Source of the DNA: Dromaius novaehollandiae
Taxonomy: Eukaryota > Chordata > Aves > Casuariiformes > Dromaiidae
Assembly (NCBI RefSeq): GCF_036370855.1
Contig: NC_088108.1
Location: 14,593,448 to 14,657,447, forward strand
Length of the DNA stretch: 64,000 bases
Reading direction: 5' to 3'
Position 1 is the stretch's first letter. Each line of letters starts with the position of its first letter. The notes beneath the pieces are model-generated. The model was not told where the DNA came from. It searched no databases and saw nothing but the letters and a program-made list of their open reading frames with translations. A program made the position numbers and the translations under genes. Below are positions 47,311 through 58,660 of this stretch, piece after piece.

Positions 47311-50300
47311 GCCGGCCCGGGCTTACGTGTTTTACGCTGGGAACGTGCTGGGCGCAGTGGTGACTGCTGTTTTAACAAAACACGACCTAAAGACTTGGGT
47401 TTTTTTCTCCCACCCAGATTTGAGAACACCAGACCCTGGTGCCTGAGGTTTTAACAGCTGCTCGTTGTTCACAACAATGAAAGAAACTTTTGAACTGTTT
47501 CTGTGTGTTGGATATCCCTTTGGCTGAGCCTTGCTGTCTAAACCGCAGCTTTCCCAGCGTGGATATATTAGTCAGGATAGAGGAGAAAAAAGGATTGTAT
47601 CTGTAATTTGTACGGGGCTCATGTTGACAGGTGGCCTCACATCAATAGAATTATGTTGCTTAAAAAGATACACCCCTTCTTTTTGGCATAGCTGAATATA
47701 TATGTTGGTTATGTTGCACTGTTTTGGTGGGATGAGGGCAATCCCCAGATCTTTGGCATACAAATTTGGATACAAACATACTCAGTTGCCCTCTAGAAGA
47801 GGGTCACAAGTCTACGCCCCTTCCCAATTGGGCCTGTTGTTTTTCAGAAGGCAAGTGAGACCGGTGCAGTGGGTTTCCCCCAAGTCTAATGCACACATGG
47901 TTAAAGCAAGACTGAGATTCATGTAGCAGTCTGTATTTCCTGTGACTCTCCAAGACTAGCCTCAGTCCTGGATGAAATCATATAAATAAATATAAAACCC
48001 AACATTCACAACCTGTAGATAACATCTGACAATAGTAGTTTTCAAATAAAATCGCAGCTCTAAAGCTTTCAGTAGCTATAAAACTGGAGTTGAATCTTTG
48101 CAGCAGAAGTTAAGAGCTTATAAAACAGGCCAGGTCTGTCAAGCAGACTCTTCAACTGCACAAATCTAAACTTTTCTTTGGGATGTTCCTCTGCTTTTTA
48201 GCGTGAGTTTTCCTTTTATTTCATCTCACTGATTTTATATTTGGGCACAATTCATGCTGTCATAACTTCAGAATTACAAAATCAATCAAGTCATCATGAA
48301 TGTAATCCCTTGTTTAAAGTGACAGGCAATATAAAGTTATTTCTAACTACATCAGTTTCTGATTTAGACTGCATCATTCTACAGGGACAGTTTAACAAGC
48401 AATTTGCCAGCTTCAGTTTAAAAAGAAAAAAAAAAAACACATCTGATTTCCTTCTCTTCGTTCAGCCTTTCTGGCAGTTTTGTTTTTTCTGTGCTGTCTT
48501 GTCTGTGTTCAGCAGCACCCGTAACTGGAGCAGGTCAGTCATTCCAGAGTGAGAGAAAAGAGAATGCTTTCCAACTGCCTGACATTCCAGTGCACAAATT
48601 TAAGAGTTTCTAATCCAAACTCTATAGTGCTATTTGTTCAGCATAACTCTTAAATGCTCTAGAGTTTTGTTTTACTAACCTTTCTGAATTTGCCACAAGA
48701 CTAGTCATACTGTTTTAGCCAAGTCTTCTCCAGTCAAACTTACGTTGGATTCAGCTCTAAGGTGAGAGAACAGCAGGGAAAACATTACAAAAAGTAATTG
48801 CAGGGTTAATGAAAACAGGTATATGTGGAAGGTCTCGAGAAAAGTGTACATAGGTGTTCAGGCATAAAGTTAACTTTTTGATGAAGTAACATCATATGCA
48901 ATCATCTTAAGCAAGACAGGGAAAAAACACTGAGATTAAGGGTAGGGACTTTGCATATTAAATTGAAAAAAAACAAAGTATTTACTATTTTCAGTGCTTT
49001 TATGCAATAATAGCTACAGCCCTGACTAACGGAGATGAGATGTGCATCCATCAGGCTATAGCTACATCATGTGATGAAAGATTTACCCGAAAGTACTCTC
49101 TCTTACTTCTTTTCCTTTTGCCATTTGACAATGGGACAAATGACTGGCAGATGACGTTTACTATTTTGTCATTTTTTTTGACTCCAACTTGTAAACATTC
49201 TGCAAGCTTGGCTATAACATAAAATCATTGTTTGAATTGTCCAAGACATTGCTACAGGATTTTCCAGAGAAGTGTTAAATTAGATTACTGTAAATCAAGA
49301 ATCATTATATCTACTTCACAATCTCCTCAGCAGAAATTAAAGCCTTTTATTTTTGCAAATGTTTTTAGTCATACTCCGGAATTTTAGTATTCATATTATT
49401 TTCAGCTTCCAGGATGGAAAAGCAAATATTCCATGTATGAACCAAGGACATATGAGCATATAAAGTCTGCAGGCAGTTTTAAGTAAAAGGAGGAAAAAGA
49501 GATAATGCCATTATCCCAATTAGGAAAATTTGAGTAGGAAAGTCCCTCCGCACACAAAAAAAATCTTAAACCAACAAACAAACTTCAGATCATCTTGGCA
49601 ATCAGTTTGCAGTATCGTATTTTGGCTCATCTTTAAGAGCAGCCTTGTATGGCCTGAGGATGGAAATTAGTTGTTATAAATCTGTTTTTAATATGACTTC
49701 ATCTCTGAAGAGAATTTATTTTAAAAGTATACATTTTGCAAAAATCACTTCATAACACTAAAACCATGTAACTACAGGAGGTTACTCCTATGTAGACACT
49801 AACATTTCTCCTTATGATTTCTCATGTAATCTCAGTCACATAACCACAATAGCCAACAGTGATAGAAAACTGTAAATAAGCATCTGTTAAAAAAAAAAAG
49901 AAAAACAGACCATTAACTTAGAGCAAAGAGATCATGGCCTGATAGGCATGAGATATTTTGAGCCAGTCTCAAAGACATACTATTTATATCTGAATTTGAA
50001 CAAAATGGGCCTGTGAAGATGACTGGCTGACCCAAGCAATATAAGAACTTATCCTTCCCTCCCTCTCTCTCTAAACATTAAAAATACAACTGTGCAAAAT
50101 TCCAGAAGACACATACCCCAAAAACACATGTAAAAGAAAGGGGTGTTAAGTTTGGGACAGTTTACAAGTTCAATGGTAGAATTTCAATTTGCCAGAGAAG
50201 GCATGAGGCTCTGCTTGAAACAGCAGTTCTAAAACAGGTGAAGTCAGCTGGTCACCAAAGCAGCTATTCTTGCTTTAGTCCTTGAGAAATGTTCTGTTCT

Positions 50301-50363
50301 CCAGGTTTTTGGTAGCAAAATGAAATCAACAAGGTTGAAATCCTTGTCCTAACTGCACAGGGC

Positions 50364-50384
50364 GGGGGGGGGGGGGGGGGGGGG
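50364..50384. repeat. Poly-G tract (21)
   Basis: Twenty-one consecutive G residues in AT-rich DNA, with strong potential for G-quadruplex formation and for sequencing error in length. Confidence 0.95.
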
Positions 50385-53267
50385 ACAAGAAAAAAATAAT
50401 GTTCTGTATACTACCACGGGAGAAAACATACTATATTTAATTTAACCACAAGCGGGAAATGTGTTGCGAAGTCATGCAGTAGCACATACCCTCAGCTTTT
50501 CATCCAGAAATTCTTTGTCATTAGCACAACCACTCTACCCCAGAAAACACTGTACAGTCATCCTTCCAATGCTCTTGTCGAATTCGAAACATTCCTCAAA
50601 CTGTCTTGTTTCTCCTCCCTATTTCTGTACTCAGTTTTCTCCTGAAGCAGTTACTCTCCTGCCCCTTGCCCTTTTTGCAGTTTTAGATGACCTATTTTAC
50701 ATTTAGGAATTTTAAAAAATCTTCAAAACTCTTCAGAAGGAAGCCAAACTAAGATTTCTTACGATGCATGAGAATGTGGTAAAATACAGTTATAAAAAAG
50801 TCACAGTGTAAATAACTTAAAAGGTAGGAAAATGGGATTAGAAATATTAACTACTAAGCAATGTAAAGCAACAAAGAGCATTATTTGGATATGAATAGAT
50901 ATTCTGTATTAACAAACTCACTTGCTAAAAATATTCTCTTTGACTAATTAAGTTTAATAAATATGGTTTAGTTTGCAAACCTAAATCCAGAGAAAATTCA
51001 CTTACCGGTAAGATAGTCCCAAGAAGTACCTGTTTGCCAAAGGTTTGTTTAATCTACATTAACTTCTTGGCCTGTTAGAGGCAGTCATCGTACGTTGTAT
51101 CGTGCGTCTGTAAATTAAGTCACAAGAAGTTATTATCATATTTCTAACAAATGTATGTTAGTGATTTGTAAGTTCGTTGAAACATCCTAAGTTAATCATT
51201 GAAAAATGAAGCTACACTTCATACTACGATCATGAACAGAATCAAAAATGTTAACCAAAAGCACGGCTAATTACAAGTAGGTCTATAAAAGGGGAGCAAT
51301 ACAGCATAGGCAGCTTCGTCACAGCTATTTCAATGAGTTTGATTTTCCATGGCCACAGCTACACTTTGTTTTTAAGCAGTTGTGAGATGGTGCAGAACAG
51401 TTCACTGATTAGGCTATATACTGGAAAATTTTCAGCCAACTTACACATTTTCTCTGTACCTATTTATACTCTTTAGGAAGAGGAAGCTGACAGCTCCCAC
51501 CTATTGTTTAAAAAAAGTTTTCATGTTGCATGTCTTAGTGATGTAATGAACTCCAAAGACACAGCAGACCTACCTAAAGTTGAACTTTACTTGCTATATC
51601 TAGCTCCAAGTTAAAACCAAAAGCACTGCAGTTAGATAAGGTATAATATTATTAAATGATACATTAAACATACATAGTCAACCTGGGCCAAGCCACTCCC
51701 TTCAATAAAGAAACTTTTATAAATCCAAAAATAAACTAAAACTGAACAGATTTTTAGTGAGCTTAATTTACTCCAGGACAGGCTTAACTAATACTTAGGA
51801 ATTGAAAATTTGATATGTTTTTTAGGTTTACATTTTCCAAAGTGTTACTTTTTTGTTAAAGCATTTTCCTTTTTTGAAGCAATTAACTAAAATAAGTGAA
51901 TTCCATTCTCACCATTTTATAAGTTTTGGCTATTTAGTCTATAACTCTAGATCACAACTATGTTTCTCTTCTCCAAATGATCCTTCCGTTTCAGATTTTA
52001 GTAGAACATTAAAACTGTATTCAGTTCCCAGTCGCCTTTTCTAGAAACAAATACACATCTGAAAATTTTGCAGAAGACGACTTTGGAGGATGATATCAAA
52101 AAAATAAATATGAAAAGGTTAAAATTACTTTTGCAGAAATAAGTAAACAGAAATCCTTTTTTTCTTGTTGTTAATAGTTTTTTTCCCACAGGAAAAAACA
52201 GTTGGGTTTGAGCAAAACATAAAATAAGTTAAAGTCCAGAACATAATAATTCTATCTAGGTTTTATTTTTTCCTAGAACACAAAAATAGAATTCCCTGAA
52301 ACAATCTTTGATTTCCCAACTATTAAGATCCAACTGGCAGTTGCAAATCTTAGTGCAAAGATTAGACAGAATCCAAAGCCAGCTACTAAAATGTGGTTAC
52401 ATTAAATTAATTTTTTAAAAAGTCTAAGTAAAAGAAATTATTTCAAAACATTTTGGAAATTGATTTTTTTATTATATATATAGATTTTCATTCTAAGAAA
52501 AGACTTCTCTTTGAAACAGCAAAACCTACCAAGGTCCCCACTCCTCCCCTTTTTATTCATCGAAATTTAACACTTCTTCCTGTGAGTTTGATGGTGGTCC
52601 TCTATACCCAAGTTTTATTTCACTTTTTAAATATCTCTGTTACCCAGTTTTTCTGTTACCTACGTTGTTGCGAAAGCCATTCTACCTAAGCATGATGTGA
52701 CATTATTCTTTCATCACATTTATATACAGCTACGGAAACTTGAATACCTGCTATGCTACCACTTTTTCCTACTTCAGTTTACTGTATATTTATCAATGCC
52801 ATACAATGACTGAGGATAGTTTTAATAACCTACTGAAAGCTGAGTAAAGGGACTAGCCTGAGGAATGCAAAACAGGCAAGCACAGTATTTACTGGTTGTT
52901 TGATATCCCTACACAAGATTAATACTTGTGCTCGTGCCGATCGTTATGTCATTTCTTTGGACACTGATATATGGACTAGCTAATATGCATGGTAATTTTT
53001 TAATTATTGATTCTCTTTTTTCCCTTTGCTTCTAAAATATGGATCTGTAGTCATACTTTATACAAACTGTGGTTATTCATGCCATTTTTATCACAGCTTT
53101 GCATCTAGTAGTAATTTCTCAGTACTGCTGGCGAGAAAAATGCCTGGTGCATTTTTTCGTACAATAATCTTGATGGTATTGTACAGAACTTCCTAGGTTA
53201 ATATTTCCATTTCTAACAACATTTTATGTGCCAGGATAGGACTAGTTATCTGAATATAAGCCAGTAA

Positions 53268-53300
53268 TTATATATAATATAACATAATATAATATAATGC
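53268..53300. repeat. (ATAAT)n-like microsatellite
   Basis: Imperfect pentanucleotide repeats such as AATATAACATAATATAATAT. Confidence 0.75.
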
Positions 53301-53580
53301 CTCTTCTATTACAATTCAGATTTTTTTCCAGCCTTAAAGAACTGGATATGATCTATACAGAGAGAGAAGAAGAAATATTGCAGCTAAATACTATTTCTGA
53401 GTTTTCAAACATACATTTAATACTGCTTCTACATGCTGCCTTACCATTTTTAACAATACAGTACATCTTTTTGGTTTAGAATCAAATCCCAGTAGTTACT
53501 GTTGAATTAGATAGGGTATTCAAGCTCTTAATAGCAGCTACTAAATTTTCATTCTTTTTCTATCAGCGCTACTACTTTAG

Positions 53581-56500
53581 ACTTGCACCTCTCTGTACTA
53601 TCTGTAGCTGACCACGTACCCCAGAGAGTGCCTTCTGTCATTGCATGCAGTTCGCAGAAGGTAACAGAGAAGAAAAGCAGATGTTTCTTCAGAAAATGGC
53701 GGGGGTGGGGGGCACGGTTCTGCTCCAAGGCTGCTGGAGGACTTTGCTGTCTGTGTGCTCTGCAGGTGTCCCTATGGACCAGTAGCTGACTTGTGTAGTT
53801 TGTAATGCGGTGGTACGCTCCCCAGACTGTTCAGAGCTTGTCTTTCGATGTTCCTGTCTCACAGCACAATTTAGGCAAGGACTTTTGCTCTGGGTATGCT
53901 CCAAAAGCTTCACAGAGCAGTGCCAAAGTATCTCTATTTCAAAACCCTGGCAGCCTTCTCAGCAAGGTTTGTGTCCTTACCCTGGGCATGGGCCCTGGGA
54001 GAGTCCTCACCCTCTGCTCGGCGCGTTGTCTTGGCTTCCTCTGACCTCCAGAGAAGGCCAGCATTGCCCCTCCTGATAGTTCCCTCCTGTCTGTCTTCTT
54101 TCCCCCAGGCAGCAGCACGGTCTGCCCAAGCTGCTGCAGACCATCCTGCTTAGCAAAGCAGCCAGGCGTTTCTCCCTAGAGCACAGCCAGACCCAGGGAG
54201 GGCTTTGGGAGCACCCAGCACCGGCAGCTCACGCTGGCTCCCCCCTGCCTGGGGCCACGCATTGAGCTGCTGGGATCAGAGCGCTCGAGGAGATCAAGGG
54301 TCTGACTACAACTACAGATAATCCAGAGGAGGTGGCAGGCAGAGGAATTCACTTCCTCTTGCAGACTTTATCTGGCTCCAAGAAGTATATGCCTAAATCC
54401 TCAATTGTATCTCCCCTCCGTCCTCTAGTCTAGGAGACATAATCTGGCATCTGACCGAGGCTGAAAGGCAGTATTTAGGAACAGGTACGGGAAAAAATGA
54501 TGTCTCGGATGGAGGCGAGGGAAATAGGGAGCCTGCAGTCTAAAAGCACCCCTCTCAGCAGACCCTTATTCTGCAGGCTCTCACCTTAAATCAGCCACAC
54601 AGAGGAGAAATGTCTCCTGCCCCAGAGGCTGGAGGAACTGGCCACAGCCGATGCCCCCAGGAGATGGCAAGCCAGGGCGACCTGCTCTCCCTTCAGGCAG
54701 GACTGGCGCCCCTCTGTGCTGCGCCAGGGCCACCTGGCCCAAGCCCAGCTCCCGGCTTCAAGGCTCTCCTTGACTCCTACCAACTGCAGTCCTGCCAGTG
54801 TGACGTGCCTTCCCTGCCAGGAGTACGGCAGGAGTCCTGAACCAGGGGGTCAGTAACTGCCCTGCCCAGGGGGGCGGCAGGAAGGAGGTCCCAGGGTTTT
54901 CCGTCTTCCCTTCCACGCCTCCAAGCAGACGGCTGCCGACAGCCTTCTGCCGGGGGCGGTTGCGGCTGGTCTCCCCTCCACTCGCCCACCTGTCACCACC
55001 CCAGCGGCTGTCATGGCAACGCGTGCTGATGCGGGAAGGCACTGGGGACTTCGCTTTGGTGAAACCTATAGGCAGGGCCCTGACAGCTGGAACAGGGAAA
55101 GGAGCAGGGGAGCAAGCGAGACGGCCTTGGCTGGGGCTCGCAAGGAGGCTGACCTGGACTGGCCCCTCTGCGCTCAGCTCAACAAACCTATTTACGAACA
55201 TCAACACAACACAGGTTTGCAGCCTCCGGCATCCCGAGAGAGGGGATGCCAACGACAGGCACTCAGCTCTCCTCCTTATAGCTTGGCAACGTGCCCTTAG
55301 AGACAGTGATATTGCCCCAACACCACCCCAAGGCCCCACATGAAGGTATGGGCAATGGAGGGGTTGAGCTCCATAGCATAAAACTGGGACCGAGCACCCA
55401 CAGGTCTGCATGACTTGCTGTGTGCTCATCACCAACCCTCCTCTCCAAAGGGCAGACCTGACCTTTTGACTCACTGAAACACCTTGTAAGGTTTCTCCCT
55501 CTTAGAAGACCTCAAACACCCATCAGGCACTGCAAAGAAAATACCCATTGCCTAGCACTACCAAAACCCCTTTGGGCCTAGTGATGGCTCCCATGCTGGT
55601 AGGTGGTGTCTGCCCTCCCTAACTGTTTCCCAAAAGCAGTCCCAGGCCCCAGCACCATCCAGCATCGAGAACAAGCTGAGAATAGAGCCTTTTCTCAGAA
55701 ATCCCACTCATAGCTACAGGAGAAGCAAGTGGTGCTTTGCTTTCAGAGCTATCATGAGCAAGTCATTCCCCTGCTTTGGCATACAGCTGCTTAGCAGTCT
55801 GGTGACCTTCCTCACCACCCAGCTTCCCAGACCTTGGAGAAGGGATGCAAATCCCAGACACAGCACCCACCCTGTGCAGTGCCTCACTCCCAGGAACCTA
55901 GCACCGGCAATGCGGTGGGGAGTCCTGGCTTTCCTTGGGTGTGGAGGAGGAAAGATCTGGGGGAGGCGGAGCCATCCAGGGAGAGCTCAGAGGGGCCCCA
56001 TGCCAAAGAGCTTGGAGCTGCCTCTGACTTTTTCTAATCTTCAAGAGACTGCAGTCCAACTGAGCCCATTGGAGAGACATGGTGCCATCAGTAAGACAGA
56101 ACAAGACTGGAGCTCACCCACTGCTTCGCATCATTCACATCAGACCCCATCTCTCCTTAGCAGAGCAGACTTGCACAGCGCAGCACTGTGAGGAAGACCA
56201 TCCCTGAGCTCAGCAGCATCTCTGACACACCACAGGCCAGAACACCAGTCACCAGAAATCCCAGCAAGACGTTGAGCCAACCATCCCCACAAACTTTCTG
56301 CGTTTCACACCTTTAGCCCTGGCACTGCATGCACCATGATGGAGCTGCTCACCACGGTGATCCTAGTGTGCTGCAAGAGCCTGAGGCATCAGGGCTGAGT
56401 CAGACGCAGGGCTCCAAGCCAGAACCCCTCTGCAATCCCCAAATCCAGTGGTCCAGGCCCATACAAACCCTGCTTACAGCTTGCTGACCTGATACCACCT

Positions 56501-57589
56501 ACCTTACCTCTCTAGAGAAGGGGCAAAGCCAGCAGGTCTCCCTGTGCTGCAGTCACCAGCCCTGCTCCAAGGAGAAGAGGTTTGATTGGGGGCCTGCTCA
56601 CAAATGACCTCTTCACAGGCACCCTAAGAAAAACAAAAAGCAGGCAGTCGGCATGCAGGAGTTACCACCATAATGTCCCAGTAAGATCTCTCTATTTTCC
56701 CCAGCTGTAAAATAGAAATACTTACATTTACCAGAGGCCCATGAGAGATTTTTTTCTGGGTATCATCCAGCCACGATTATCTCATTCCTGGAACTACTGC
56801 TCAGAGAGAGGGGAAGAAATCCAGTCCAACACAAAGCATTTACGGTTGATTTACCTGAAAATCCCAGCCTTTTTCCACCAGCTAAGCTAGCCCCCCTTTG
56901 GACTGTATCTTCACGTAGCAGCAGATTTACAGAAAACATCTGCTGAAGATGTCAGTGGGCTTTGCTGGTTCAACAACACTGGAAGGGGCTGCTGCCTGGC
57001 AAGGCGGGGGTCCAGAGTCAATGAATGCACATCAGATGGCCCAAGAGAAGGTGCAGAAGACACACAAACTTCTACGTGTAGTTGCCTCTCACCAAGGGCC
57101 CACAAGCAGGCCTGTGCAACCAGTTGCAGCCAAAAGGACATCAGTCCTCACCCCAACCTCCACTCAAAGGCAAAGCAGCAAAATATTTGCTCTGTTTGAT
57201 GCATCCCACTTACAACACACAGCTGAGAAAGAGCTTCTGTTGTATAGAGTGATTATTTTTTGAAATGGGAGACAACCAGAAGAAAACTATTGACAATATA
57301 TAGACAAAGCAGCTTAACACTTCATGGTGCAAGGGCAAATCTCTGCAGGCACTGAGCAAGGCCCTTACAGTGGGCACCCTCAGCTTTTCTTCGCAGATGC
57401 TGACCCTGAGGAGCAGCAGCCTTTGACAGCCCTCTGCTCCCCATCTCAAGGAGAACCTCACAGGGCCAAGGGAGGTATTGAAACCACCTGTAAAACGGGC
57501 AGCCAGCAAAGCTGCATCTGCCGTGCACCACATCCGCTCTGCTGGGAATTTAGGCAGCTCAGAAGTGCAGCTGTGCCATTGCGCGCTTT
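53581..57589. other. GC-richer intergenic DNA
   Basis: Composition rises sharply relative to the left. No exon is recognised. One possible MIR-like fragment is at 56.7 kb, and another weak one near 55,745-55,790 (GAGCAAGTCATTCCCCTGC) is reminiscent of the MIR GGCAAGTCACTTAACCTC segment. Confidence 0.4.
56690..56750 (+). mobile_element. Possible MIR-like fragment
   Basis: TTTTCCCCAGCTGTAAAATA with CTTACATTTACC resembles the MIR core in sense orientation (TTTCCTCATCTGTAAAATGG). The match is short, so chance similarity is possible. Confidence 0.33.
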
Positions 57590-57860
57590 TCTTCAACATC
57601 TGCCTGTCCTGCTTACTGGAAAATCATGGAGCCGCTGCTAATTTCATTAGCGGGCCCATCAAGTGGTTCATCAAACTATGATTTCCTGGCTTGCTGCCAC
57701 GAGAAAACAAGCAGGGTCTGTTTTGAATTCGCAAGCCGTCCTCTGGGGTAATTTGTCTGAAGGCTTAAAGTTTCCCGAGTGGATTATTATCTTGGATTAT
57801 TATCTTGGATTAAAACTGGGGAAGGGAGTATTTCTGTCTCCCCAGGAAGAAGCCGGAATA
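57590..57860. promoter_or_regulatory. Possible conserved regulatory element
   Basis: This stretch combines a palindromic homeodomain dimer site, TAATTTCATTA (inside GCTAATTTCATTAGC, 57,637-57,651), a GGTAATTTG site, the 13-bp GATA/ATTA tandem repeat, and an EBF/Olf-1-like half palindrome (CTCCCCAGGAA). It contains no repeats and no gene. Such clustering suggests an enhancer, but conservation was not tested. Confidence 0.35.
57782..57813. repeat. 13-bp tandem repeat GATTATTATCTTG
   Basis: Two exact copies of GATTATTATCTTG start at 57,782 and 57,795, with a partial third (GATTA). Each holds a TATCTT (GATA-type) core and an ATTA homeodomain core. The repeat sits inside a possible regulatory element. 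Confidence 0.88.
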
Positions 57861-57879
57861 TCCTCTAAGCTACTAGCAG

Positions 57880-58660
57880 CTCACCAGCCCAGAGGCCGGA
57901 GCTCTGCTTGCCCAAGGACAGGGCCAGGGCCAGGGCCAGGCAGGGGCGCAGGCACCCCCAGACCGCGGCTGCGGCTGCCTTCCCCCGGGCAGCGGGTCAG
58001 AGCCCGGCGCAGGCCCCGGCCGCTCTCGGACAGGCTCCGCAGCCCTCCTGGGCCACCTGGCGATGCTCGCCGCAATCGTGAGCCGCCGAGGGCAAAGTCA
58101 GCTCAGAGCTATTGTCAGCAAAGAAGCGATGCCCGCTGGTTTTCAACCTGCTGCCCATGGAGAGGGGCAGGGATTATGTGCATGGGGCAGCCAAAGGGCA
58201 GCTGAGAAACACCAGGCCGCTGGGAGAGGCTTCCATGCGCCAGTTCCCAGGGCTGCAGCTCCATCCGAAAACACTCAGAGCTGCGTCCACAAATGCTCGG
58301 CAGCTGAAACGCGACCCTGTGGTTCGCACAGAGGCGCCCGGTGCTCGGGGCTGAAATCCCAGCCCCTTCCCTCCGTCCGCCCTTTCCCCGCGGTCCCCAT
58401 TTCGGGGGACAGGCCAGGGCCGGGGTGCTGCGGCTGCCAGGCGCGGCGCGGTTCTGCGGTTCACAGCACCCTCTCCTGGCTCCGGCTCCGCAGCCGCAGG
58501 GCGAAAGCTGCAGCTGCGCCCAGCGCCCGGCGGGACAAGCAGGTGCCCCTGCAGCCCCTCGTCCGCCTGGAGCGGAGCTGGGGAGAGGGGAGGCTCTGCC
58601 CCTGCCCTTCTGCGCCCTCCCGGCTGGCAGCAGCCAGAAAACGGCGAGCAGGTGATGTTA
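57880..58660. promoter_or_regulatory. GC-rich CpG-bearing segment, possible promoter
   Basis: CpG dinucleotides cluster at 57,940-58,100 and 58,330-58,640, with a GGGCCA hexamer run near 57,922-57,940. No exon could be assigned on either strand. It lies about 2.6 kb downstream of the CNGA2 stop codon. Confidence 0.35.

Larger units (their letters stand above)
47311..53580. other. AT-rich intergenic DNA upstream of the CpG island
   Basis: No gene is recognised. Notable only for the 21-G tract and a pentanucleotide microsatellite. Confidence 0.45.
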
